A stretch of DNA of 28,927 nucleotides from DATDAH01 sp036525535. Lineage in GTDB: Bacteria > Actinomycetota > Acidimicrobiia > Acidimicrobiales > DATDAH01. The notes beneath the pieces were generated by a model. That model worked only from the letters and a program-made list of their open reading frames with translations, had not been told where the DNA came from and ran no database searches. The position numbers and the translations under genes were made by a program. The stretch is from assembly GCA_036525535.1 (NCBI GenBank), contig DATDAH010000034.1:1-28927 (forward strand), written 5' to 3'. Positions 23,463 through 28,927 of the stretch are shown here, piece after piece (within the stretch, counting starts at the first letter, position 1; every line of letters begins with the position of its first letter).

Positions 23463-24530
23463 CTACTCGAACAGTGAGGCGGCGCCCGGCGGCGCGCTCG
23501 GAGGGGCCAGGCCGAGGTGCGACCAGGCCGCCGGCGTGGCCACCCGGCCCCGGGGCGTGCGCATGAGCAGGCCCTGCTGGATCAGGAAGGGCTCGTAGAC
23601 GTCCTCCACGGTCTCGGAGGGCTCGCTGACGGCGATGGCCAGCGTCTTGAGGCCCACAGGGCCGCCGCCGAAGCTCTGGCAGAGGGCCGACAGGATGGAG
23701 CGGTCGACCTTGTCCAGGCCCCGCTCGTCCACGCCGAACGCGGCCAGGCCGTCGCCCGCGGCCTCGAGGTCGATCCGGCCGCCGGCCCGGACCTCGGCGA
23801 AGTCGCGGACCCGGCGCAGGAGGCGGTTGGCGATGCGGGGCGTGCCCCGGGCCCGGCCCGCGATCTCGGCGCTGCCGGGCTGGTCGATCTGGATGCCGAG
23901 GATCCCGGCGGTGCGCACCACGATCGACTCGAGGTCCTCCGGGTCGTAGAACTCGAGGCGGGCCACGAGGCCGAAGCGGTCCCGCAACGGGCCGGTGATG
24001 AGGCCGGTGCGGGTGGTGGCCCCGACCAGGGTGAAGGGCGGCAGCTCGAGGCGGATGGAGCGGGCGGCCGGCCCCTTGCCCAGCACGATGTCCAGCTCGA
24101 AGTCCTCCATGGCCGGGTAGAGGACCTCTTCGATGGCTCGGGGCAGCCGGTGGATCTCGTCGATGAAGAGCACGTCGCCGGCCTCGAGCCGGGTCAGGAT
24201 GGCGGCCAGGTCGCCGGCCCGCTCGAGGGCGGGACCCGAGGTGATCTGGAGGCCGACGCCCATCTCGTGGGCGACGATGCCGGCCAGGGTGGTCTTGCCC
24301 AGGCCCGGCGGACCGGCCAGCAGCAGGTGGTCGGCGGGCTGGCCCCGTTGGGCCGCCGCCTCCAGGACGATCGAGAGGTGCTCCTTGATCTCGGCCTGTC
24401 CGACGAACTCGTCCAGCGTGCGGGGGCGCAGGCCCGGGTCGTCGTCGGTGACCTCGTCGACCACGTCGGCCACGGTCTCCTGCGGGACGAGGATCTCGTC
24501 CCGGACGGCGCCCGTGGGCTCCTCGGCCAT
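23463..24530 (-). CDS. ruvB: Holliday junction branch migration helicase RuvB
   Basis: This 355-residue AAA+ motor forms hexameric rings that drive branch migration with RuvA. RPRTLDEFVGQ (36-46) leads into Walker A GPPGLGKT (73-80) and Walker B LFIDEIHRL (121-129). Sensor 1 GATTRTG and the arginine-finger region GPLRDRFG follow. The C-terminal winged helix ends with EPFLIQQGLLMRTPRGR. The ATG at 24530 follows the ruvA stop by five bases and lacks a ribosome-binding site. A TAGCCT hexamer overlapping the ruvA stop codon lies seven bases before it. The N-terminal 35 residues form an acidic extension before the conserved core. Confidence 0.96.
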   Translation of the reverse strand: MAEEPTGAVRDEILVPQETVADVVDEVTDDDPGLRPRTLDEFVGQAEIKEHLSIVLEAAAQRGQPADHLLLAGPPGLGKTTLAGIVAHEMGVGLQITSGPALERAGDLAAILTRLEAGDVLFIDEIHRLPRAIEEVLYPAMEDFELDIVLGKGPAARSIRLELPPFTLVGATTRTGLITGPLRDRFGLVARLEFYDPEDLESIVVRTAGILGIQIDQPGSAEIAGRARGTPRIANRLLRRVRDFAEVRAGGRIDLEAAGDGLAAFGVDERGLDKVDRSILSALCQSFGGGPVGLKTLAIAVSEPSETVEDVYEPFLIQQGLLMRTPRGRVATPAAWSHLGLAPPSAPPGAASLFE

Positions 24531-24535
24531 GCGGC

Positions 24536-25129
24536 TCAGGCTACGGCGAGGCGGCGCAGCGCTTCGCGGAGCAGGTCGGCGGGCTCGCCGTCGGAGGGCA
24601 GGTCGTCGACCACCCGCCGGACCTCGTCGGGGCCGTACCCCAGGCCGGCCAGCGCCTCGGTGACGTCCCGGCGGGCGGAGCTGGTCAGGACCGCACCGGG
24701 CGAGGGGGTGAGGTCGATGTCGGGCAGGTCGAGGCGCGACTGCAGCTCGACCAGCAGGCGGGCCGCGGTCTTGTTGCCCACCCCGGGGACCAGGCAGAGG
24801 GCACTGACGTCCTGGGTGGCGATGACCTCGCGCAGGGCGCCAGGGCCGTGGACCGAGAGGATGGCGAGGGCCAGCGCCGGGCCGACGCCGTGGGCTCCGA
24901 GCAGGGCCTCGAAGCAGACCCTCTCCTCCCGGGTGGCGAAGCCGTAGAGGGTCTGCGCGTCCTCGCGGATGTGGTGGTGGACCCACAGGAAGACGTCGTC
25001 GCCGATCTCGCCCACCGCGGGCGAGGCGGTGGGCGCCACCGTCACCCGGTAGCCGACCCCGGCCACCTCGATGAGGACGTCGCCGTCCAGGGAGCGGTCG
25101 AGCAGGATGCCCCGCAGGGAGCCGATCAC
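24536..25129 (-). CDS. ruvA: Holliday junction DNA-binding protein RuvA
   Basis: This 197-residue protein binds four-way junctions as a tetramer and loads RuvB. It begins with the OB-fold signature IGSLRGILLD and VLIEVAGVGYRV. YGFATREERVCFEALLGAHGVGPALALAIL carries the first helix-hairpin-helix (the core is GVGPALALAIL). VPGVGNKTAARLLVEL is the second. The C-terminal domain III, which contacts RuvB, is at about 150-197 (ARRDVTEALAGLGY). The GTG at 25129 overlaps the ruvC stop as GTGA. A 14-residue upstream extension would be unconserved. Confidence 0.95.
   Translation of the reverse strand: MIGSLRGILLDRSLDGDVLIEVAGVGYRVTVAPTASPAVGEIGDDVFLWVHHHIREDAQTLYGFATREERVCFEALLGAHGVGPALALAILSVHGPGALREVIATQDVSALCLVPGVGNKTAARLLVELQSRLDLPDIDLTPSPGAVLTSSARRDVTEALAGLGYGPDEVRRVVDDLPSDGEPADLLREALRRLAVA
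24538..24543 (-). promoter_or_regulatory. Possible internal -10 element before ruvB
   Basis: The minus-strand hexamer TAGCCT, formed by the last ruvA codons and its stop, lies seven bases before the ruvB ATG. The ruvB start has no Shine-Dalgarno sequence. Because the hexamer is coding sequence it may be coincidence. Confidence 0.25.
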
Positions 25130-25617
25130 GCCCGCACCTTCGCCTTCATCGGGGCGTGGGCGAGGTGGCACAGGGCCAGGGCGGCGGCGTCGGCCACGTC
25201 GGCCGGCGTGGGCGGGGCGGCCAGCCCCAGGAGCGTCTGCACCATCTGTCCCACCTGCTCCTTGTCTGCGCTGCCGTGGCCGGCGACGGCCTCCTTGACC
25301 TGGTTCGGGGTGTACATCTCGACCTCACAGCCGGCGGCGTGGGCCTCGGCCATGACGATGCCACTGGCCTGCCCGACGGCCATGGCCGTGCGCACATTGA
25401 CCTGGAAGAACACCCGCTCGACGGCGACCACGGCCGGTTCGAGCTCGGCGATGAGCTCCCGGATCCCGACCTGCAGGTCGGCCAGCCGCTTCGGCAGGGG
25501 ATCGTCCTTGTCGGTGCGCAGCACGCCCAAGGCCACGGCCTGCGGCGTACGCCCGACCTGCTCCACGCAGCCGTAGCCACACCGGGTCAGCCCCGGGTCG
25601 ACACCCAGCACGAACAT
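25126..25617 (-). CDS. ruvC: Crossover junction endodeoxyribonuclease RuvC
   Basis: This 163-residue nuclease cuts Holliday junctions as a dimer. All four catalytic acids are present: Asp7 in LGVDPGLTRCGYG, Glu67 in VAVERVFF, Asp140 and Asp143 in PADVADAAALA. The length is slightly shorter than the E. coli protein (173). The ATG at 25617 has no Shine-Dalgarno sequence. TAACCT lies seven bases upstream, which fits a leaderless mRNA, and a near-consensus LexA-type palindrome covers the start codon. The operon order ruvC-ruvA-ruvB is canonical for actinobacteria and the first two genes overlap. Confidence 0.96.
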   Translation of the reverse strand: MFVLGVDPGLTRCGYGCVEQVGRTPQAVALGVLRTDKDDPLPKRLADLQVGIRELIAELEPAVVAVERVFFQVNVRTAMAVGQASGIVMAEAHAAGCEVEMYTPNQVKEAVAGHGSADKEQVGQMVQTLLGLAAPPTPADVADAAALALCHLAHAPMKAKVRA

Positions 25618-25624
25618 CTGTACG
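25611..25624 (-). promoter_or_regulatory. LexA-like operator over the ruvC start codon
   Basis: On the minus strand the sequence CGTACAGATGTTCG matches the mycobacterial-type SOS box core CGAAC-N4-GTTCG at nine of ten palindrome positions; only the third base differs. The ruvC ATG lies inside it. It sits directly downstream of the candidate -10 element, where a bound repressor would block initiation. SOS control of ruv genes is known in other bacteria. Confidence 0.5.
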
Positions 25625-25630
25625 AGGTTA
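25625..25630 (-). promoter_or_regulatory. Candidate -10 element of the ruvCAB promoter
   Basis: TAACCT on the minus strand is followed by seven bases and the ruvC ATG at 25617, so the start codon would be at or next to the transcription start. No -35 match is visible at the usual distance. It lies in the 77-base gap between the divergent ruvC and ABC genes. Confidence 0.5.
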
Positions 25631-25694
25631 GGTCGATCGCCCCCGGCTCCCGCGGATGCTCACGGGTCAGCGTCGACCTGCCGATGGGCGGGGC

Positions 25695-26714
25695 GTGGAT
25701 GCTCCTGTCGTAGCTGCTCGCGCGCTCGGTCGACGCTTCGGCGAGGTCGATGCGCTGTCCGACCTGAACCTGTCGGTGCCCGAGGGCCAGATCACCGTCC
25801 TGCTCGGGCCCAACGGAGCGGGCAAGACCACGGCCATCCGCATGATCACCGGCGCGTTGAACCCGGACCGGGGTGAGATCCGGACGTTCGGCGTCGATCC
25901 CGGCGACGAGGGTGAGGACGTCCGCCGGCGCTGCGGCGTCGTGTCGGCCAAGCCGGCGCTGTACGACCGCCTCAACGGCTGGGACAACCTGGCCTACGCC
26001 GCCGAGCTCTACGGCCTGCGGGACTACGACGAGCGCCTCCGGGAAGCGGCCGCCCGCTTCGGCATCGAAGCGGCCCTCCAGAAGATGGTCGGGGGCTACT
26101 CGACGGGCATGAAGACCCGCCTGGCCCTGGCCCGTTCGATCATGCACGACCCCGACCTGCTGCTCTACGACGAGCCCACGTCGGGCCTGGACCCCGAGTC
26201 GTCCCACGCGGTCCTCGAGCTCATCCGCTCCATGACCGAGGACGGCCACACCGTCGTCATGTGCACCCACCTCCTCCTGGAGGCCGAGGGCCTGGCCGAC
26301 CAGGTCGTCGTCCTCGAGGACGGCACCGACCTCATCTCGGGCACGCCCAAGGACCTGACCGACCGGTACTGGCCCGGCGTCGTGGTCCACATGGACGCCG
26401 AGCAGCCCGACCTGCTCGACCGCCTGGCGCACGCCGACGGCGTCATCGCCTACCAACGCAACGGTGGGGCCGAGCTCCAGCTCGACGACCTGGGCCGGGT
26501 CCCGGACCTGGTCGCCCTGCTGGCCGCCGCCGGCGTCCGCCTCACCCGGGTCGAGCCCCGCATCCCGACCCTCGAGGACCTCTACTTCGCCGTCCGCGAC
26601 GGCCGGGCCGCCTTCGCCGAGGGCAACACCCTGGGCGGGTCCGACCTGGCCGCCCGCTTCGACCGCAAGCGCACCGCGCCATCGCTCAACGATCTGTCGG
26701 AGGTGGACCCGTGA
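25695..26714 (+). CDS. ABC transporter ATP-binding protein (ABC-2 type exporter)
   Basis: This 339-residue ATPase has Walker A GPNGAGKTT (38-46), a Q-loop region (VSAKPALYDRL) in which the expected glutamine is not obvious, and the signature YSTGMKTRLALARS. Walker B is LLLYDEPTSGLD, and the switch histidine is in MCTHLL. A C-terminal region of about 110 residues (from ISGTPKDL onward) resembles the tail of drug- or natrium-export ATPases and ends in an acidic/basic stretch. The GTG at 25695 was preferred because the ABC fold begins right after it. An ATG at 25656 would add 13 residues but has no ribosome-binding site. It is divergent from ruvC and coupled to the permease by a GTGA overlap. 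The substrate is unknown. Confidence 0.9.
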   Translation: MDAPVVAARALGRRFGEVDALSDLNLSVPEGQITVLLGPNGAGKTTAIRMITGALNPDRGEIRTFGVDPGDEGEDVRRRCGVVSAKPALYDRLNGWDNLAYAAELYGLRDYDERLREAAARFGIEAALQKMVGGYSTGMKTRLALARSIMHDPDLLLYDEPTSGLDPESSHAVLELIRSMTEDGHTVVMCTHLLLEAEGLADQVVVLEDGTDLISGTPKDLTDRYWPGVVVHMDAEQPDLLDRLAHADGVIAYQRNGGAELQLDDLGRVPDLVALLAAAGVRLTRVEPRIPTLEDLYFAVRDGRAAFAEGNTLGGSDLAARFDRKRTAPSLNDLSEVDP

Positions 26715-27535
26715 GCTGGAGCCGCATCTGGACCGTCACCCGCACGGACCTCAAGCAGCTGATCCAGGCCAAGGACTTCTGGATCCCCATGCTGATCCTG
26801 GGCGGGATCTTCTTCCTCTTCGTGCCCACCATCCTCCTGCTCTCGATCACCGCCATCGGCGACGTGCAGGCCGTGGCCCAGATCAGCCAGGCGCTGGAGG
26901 TCCTGCCCGAACGGGCCCAGGCTGCGGTCCGGGGTGACACCGACGCCGGACGGGCGTCCTACGCCCTGGCCGTCTACCTGTTCGCCCCCGTGGCCGTCGT
27001 CGTGCCCCTGACCATCTCCACGGCCGTCGGGGCCTCGACCATCGTCGGCGAGCGGGAGCGGGGCACGGGCGAGTTCCTGGCCCACTCCCCCGCCGCGGTG
27101 AAGGAGATCTACCTCGGCAAGCTCATCGCCAGCCTCCTGCCCGGCTACGCCACGACGCTGCTCGGCTTCGGGATCTACTCGATGGTCGTGAACCTGATCG
27201 TCGGCCCCGAGGTCGGCGGCTGGTTCTTCCCCACCCGGGAGTGGTGGGTGCTGATGCTCTGGGTCGTCCCGCCGTTCCTGGCCCTGACCCTGTCGATCGT
27301 CCTCCGCCTGTCGGCGCGGGTGAAGTCGACCGCCGCCGCCCAGCAGGCCTCCGGGCTGGTCACCCTGCCCCTGATCCTGGTCGCCTACTCGCAGTCGACC
27401 GGCGCCCTCTTCGGCGCCGCCTCGGCCTCGCTCTGGATCGGCGCCGTCGCGTGGGTCGTCGCCCTCGCCGGCCTCAGCCGCGGCATGAAGGTCGTCACCC
27501 GGGCCCGCCTCCTCGGCGTCGCCGACGGCATCTGA
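26711..27535 (+). CDS. ABC-2 type transporter permease
   Basis: This 274-residue membrane protein has about six membrane helices. It begins IWTVTRTDLKQLIQAKDFWIP, typical of ABC-2 permeases (N-terminal amphipathic helix shown here as TVTRTDLKQLIQ). A helix at about 26-47 is followed by a loop, then AVYLFAPVAVVVPLTIS and the conserved GERERGTGEFLAHSPAAVKEIYLGK coupling region (core ERERGTGEFL). Three to four further helices follow. The GTG at 26711 overlaps the ATPase stop as GTGA. Together they form a complete two-gene exporter; the ERERGT segment fits Na+/drug-type ABC-2 exporters. The substrate is not predictable from sequence. Confidence 0.88.
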   Translation: MSWSRIWTVTRTDLKQLIQAKDFWIPMLILGGIFFLFVPTILLLSITAIGDVQAVAQISQALEVLPERAQAAVRGDTDAGRASYALAVYLFAPVAVVVPLTISTAVGASTIVGERERGTGEFLAHSPAAVKEIYLGKLIASLLPGYATTLLGFGIYSMVVNLIVGPEVGGWFFPTREWWVLMLWVVPPFLALTLSIVLRLSARVKSTAAAQQASGLVTLPLILVAYSQSTGALFGAASASLWIGAVAWVVALAGLSRGMKVVTRARLLGVADGI

Positions 27536-27557
27536 CCCGTCCCCGGCGGGGCGCCCG

Positions 27558-28454
27558 TCAGCCCGGGGAGCGGATCGAGACGGGGGTGATGACCCTCGGT
27601 CGGCCGAGGGCGGTGTTCTGGCACGCCAGCAGGCGCGCATGGTCGGCGATCGACACGTCGACGACGACCTCGTGGACCTGCCCACCGACCCAGAAGCCGA
27701 TGGTGTGGCGGTCACCGTCGTGGTCGTGGCCGTCCAGCTCGAGGGCATCGACGCCCCACTCGTCGAGCTCGTGACGGAGGAGGATCTCGGCCTGCTGGGC
27801 GGCGGGTGACCAGGCCGCTCGTCCCCGGAAGCCGGCGGGGTGGATGCGACCTTCGGCGTAGGCGTGGACCAGCGCGAGCGCGGTGGCCGGTGTGACCCGG
27901 CCGTGGTACAGGCCGTGGGGGAACGACACGACGTTGGCGGCGAACCGGTCGCCCCCGACGTGCGAGCACTCCCACACGTCCACCCCCGCCTGACGCAGGC
28001 GCCGGGCGACGGGGCGACCGTTGTCGGCACAGCACCGGTCGTGGCGTCCATGGGTGCAGACCGCGACCAGCGGCCCCGACTCGGTGTCGGGCACGGGCAC
28101 CTCGCCCGACGCCAGGCCGGCCAGGTCGAGGTCCAGCAACTCGGCGGGGTCCGAGAACCATCCACCACCCAAGGCCGGGCCGATGGCGGTGGTCCGGGCG
28201 AACGCCCAGCGCCGCCGGTCCGATGACGACGGCCCCGGTCCCCGACGGATGAGCAAGACCCGGACACCGGCGTCGCGTCGCCGCTCGTCGATGGCCTCGG
28301 CCACCTCGGCGGGCAACTTCGACTCCAGCAATGCGTTGCGGCCCCAGGCGCCGGGCTGTTCGATCAGCAGCCAGCCGCGGTGGCGCGAGGCCGTACCACC
28401 CGGATCCTCGTCGTAGCCCACCGAGTACGACGAACAGGTCTCGTCCTCAGCCAT
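27558..28454 (-). CDS. Sucrase/ferredoxin-like protein (thioredoxin-fold iron-sulphur protein)
   Basis: This 298-residue protein matches the Suc_Fer-like family. The N-terminus carries CSSYSVGYDEDPGGTASRHRGWLLIEQPG (key parts Cys7 and the GTA...R-W-LLIE-PG stretch). The C-terminal half holds the thioredoxin-like ferredoxin motif CTHGRHDRCCA (133-143), then GRPVA and WECSHVGGDRFAANV (161-175), with Cys133, Cys141, Cys142 and Cys163 as likely [2Fe-2S] ligands. FPHGLYHGRVTP follows. The physiological role of the family is not known. The ATG at 28454 has GAGG about six bases upstream. A 15-bp stem-loop abuts that ribosome-binding site. It is convergent with the ABC permease (22 bases between stops). 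Confidence 0.88.
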   Translation of the reverse strand: MAEDETCSSYSVGYDEDPGGTASRHRGWLLIEQPGAWGRNALLESKLPAEVAEAIDERRRDAGVRVLLIRRGPGPSSSDRRRWAFARTTAIGPALGGGWFSDPAELLDLDLAGLASGEVPVPDTESGPLVAVCTHGRHDRCCADNGRPVARRLRQAGVDVWECSHVGGDRFAANVVSFPHGLYHGRVTPATALALVHAYAEGRIHPAGFRGRAAWSPAAQQAEILLRHELDEWGVDALELDGHDHDGDRHTIGFWVGGQVHEVVVDVSIADHARLLACQNTALGRPRVITPVSIRSPG

Positions 28455-28464
28455 ACCCGCCTCT

Positions 28465-28510
28465 TCTGGCCTCTGATCCGCCGCCTCTGGGGCGTGGATC
28501 GGAGGCCAGA
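28465..28510 (-). terminator. Long stem-loop between the cupin-like and ferredoxin-like genes
   Basis: Arms 28465-28479 and 28496-28510 pair over 15 positions with a single mismatch (28474/28501), around a 16-base loop. The core arm is ctggcctctgatcc against ggatcggaggccag. On the minus strand it begins 15 bases after the stop of the upstream gene and ends directly before the AAGAGG ribosome-binding site of the next gene. No T-run follows, so it may be a terminator without a U-tract, or a translational control element. Confidence 0.55.
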
Positions 28511-28525
28511 GCGCTGGGGAGACGG

Positions 28526-28927
28526 TCAGCCATCGGTGACCCGCTGCAGGACGCCTTCGCGGAGGAGGCGGCCGACGACGACGACCCGGCTGGGGCCGTC
28601 GAGGACGGGGGCGAGATCGCCTACTCGCTTCGGGCCGGGAGCGGCGAGGGCCTCGAGGGCAGGACGGGCCGCTCCGGGGAACCGAACCCTCCGGTCGGTC
28701 GTGACCAGGGCGCAGCGGCCGTCGGCCTCGTCCTCCAGGCAGAGCGAGCCGGGACGACAGGCCACCACGAGGTCGTCGTCGACCGGGCCAGGGGCCACGA
28801 CCTCACGCAGCCTCCCGGCGTGGACCCCGGCGTACTGGGTCCAGGCCCCCTGGCCGAGGGCGGCCACCCGCTCGTCCAGGCCGTCGACCCCGAGCAGCTC
28901 CTTCAGCTGTCGCTCGAGCACAGCCGG
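28526..28927 (-). CDS. C-terminal part of a probable cupin (JmjC-like) protein, cut by the window edge
   Basis: Only the last 133 or so codons are inside the window, and the frame stays open to the right edge (codons for Pro-Ala precede the GTG at 28921), so the gene is truncated and the GTG is probably internal. The visible part has VVACRPGSLCLEDEADGRCALV and RRVRFPGAARPALEALAAP, then VGDLAPVLDGPSRVVVVGRLLREGVLQ (cores RFPGAARPALEAL and LVxRLLREGVL-like). This resembles the winged-helix C-terminus of actinobacterial Cupin_4/JmjC oxygenases of the ribosomal-oxygenase type, often found near ferredoxin-like genes. The assignment is from memory of the family pattern and the catalytic cupin domain is not visible. 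Confidence 0.5.
   Translation of the reverse strand, partial: PAVLERQLKELLGVDGLDERVAALGQGAWTQYAGVHAGRLREVVAPGPVDDDLVVACRPGSLCLEDEADGRCALVTTDRRVRFPGAARPALEALAAPGPKRVGDLAPVLDGPSRVVVVGRLLREGVLQRVTDG

Noticed and set aside
27541..27551. cccc-ggc-gggg hairpin between the convergent ABC permease and ferredoxin-like genes
   Set aside because: Only four base pairs with no T-run; too weak to call a bidirectional terminator.
1..28927. Mobile elements, CRISPR arrays, tRNA or rRNA genes
   Set aside because: No transposase, integrase, regular repeat-spacer array, tRNA cloverleaf or rRNA sequence was recognised by reading both strands.

Overview
The window is a high-GC (roughly 70%) stretch of bacterial chromosome that is densely packed with housekeeping genes, nearly all on the minus strand. 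Gene content and order match the actinobacterial chromosome backbone. The order prepilin peptidase, aroE, mltG, ruvX, alaS ... rarA ... aspS, hisS, rel, apt, secF, secD, yajC ... ruvB, ruvA, ruvC parallels what is known of the Rv2551c to Rv2594c segment of Mycobacterium tuberculosis. The presence of queA and tgt and of a DUF4388 protein beside the prepilin peptidase suggests a deep-branching lineage, perhaps Acidimicrobiia. That placement is inference. No phage, transposon, CRISPR array, rRNA or tRNA gene was seen.

Layout. 1-151 is non-coding and holds an imperfect direct repeat. 152-2017 carries a type IV prepilin peptidase and a DUF4388 protein, probably the edge of a pilus locus. 2076-7123 is aroE, mltG, ruvX and alaS (shikimate pathway, peptidoglycan chain termination, 16S rRNA maturation, alanyl-tRNA). 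7163-9098 is a small membrane protein, a DUF948-like protein and the AAA+ recombination factor rarA. 9179-9844 is a lone plus-strand membrane protein of unknown function. 9850-15670 is aspS, hisS, rel (bifunctional ppGpp enzyme) and apt. 15711-18856 is the SecD/SecF/YajC export accessory complex. 19025-23439 is tgt and queA (queuosine tRNA modification), an M20 amidohydrolase and a YbdK/GCS2-type carboxylate-amine ligase. 23463-25617 is the ruvC-ruvA-ruvB Holliday-junction operon. 25695-27535 is a plus-strand ABC exporter (ATPase plus permease). 27558 to the end is a sucrase/ferredoxin-like protein and the 3' end of a probable cupin protein.

How the genes work together. Nine gene pairs overlap by exactly four bases (ATGA or GTGA), so translational coupling is pervasive. 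Several genes that lack a Shine-Dalgarno sequence (prepilin peptidase, apt, carboxylate-amine ligase, ruvC, possibly ruvB and rarA) have a TANNNT hexamer 5-7 bases before the start codon, the arrangement of actinobacterial leaderless promoters. The one at ruvC is overlaid by a near-consensus LexA-type palindrome that includes the start codon. Translation (three tRNA synthetases, queuosine), stringent response, protein export and DNA repair are thus interleaved in a few compact transcription units.

I see no clearly new multi-gene system. The most interesting items are the leaderless-promoter pattern with the ruvC LexA-like box, the ligase-amidohydrolase pair set between ruvB and queA, tandem hairpins at the hisS-aspS junction, a long stem-loop abutting the ribosome-binding site of the ferredoxin-like gene, and sequence signs that the AspRS is non-discriminating.
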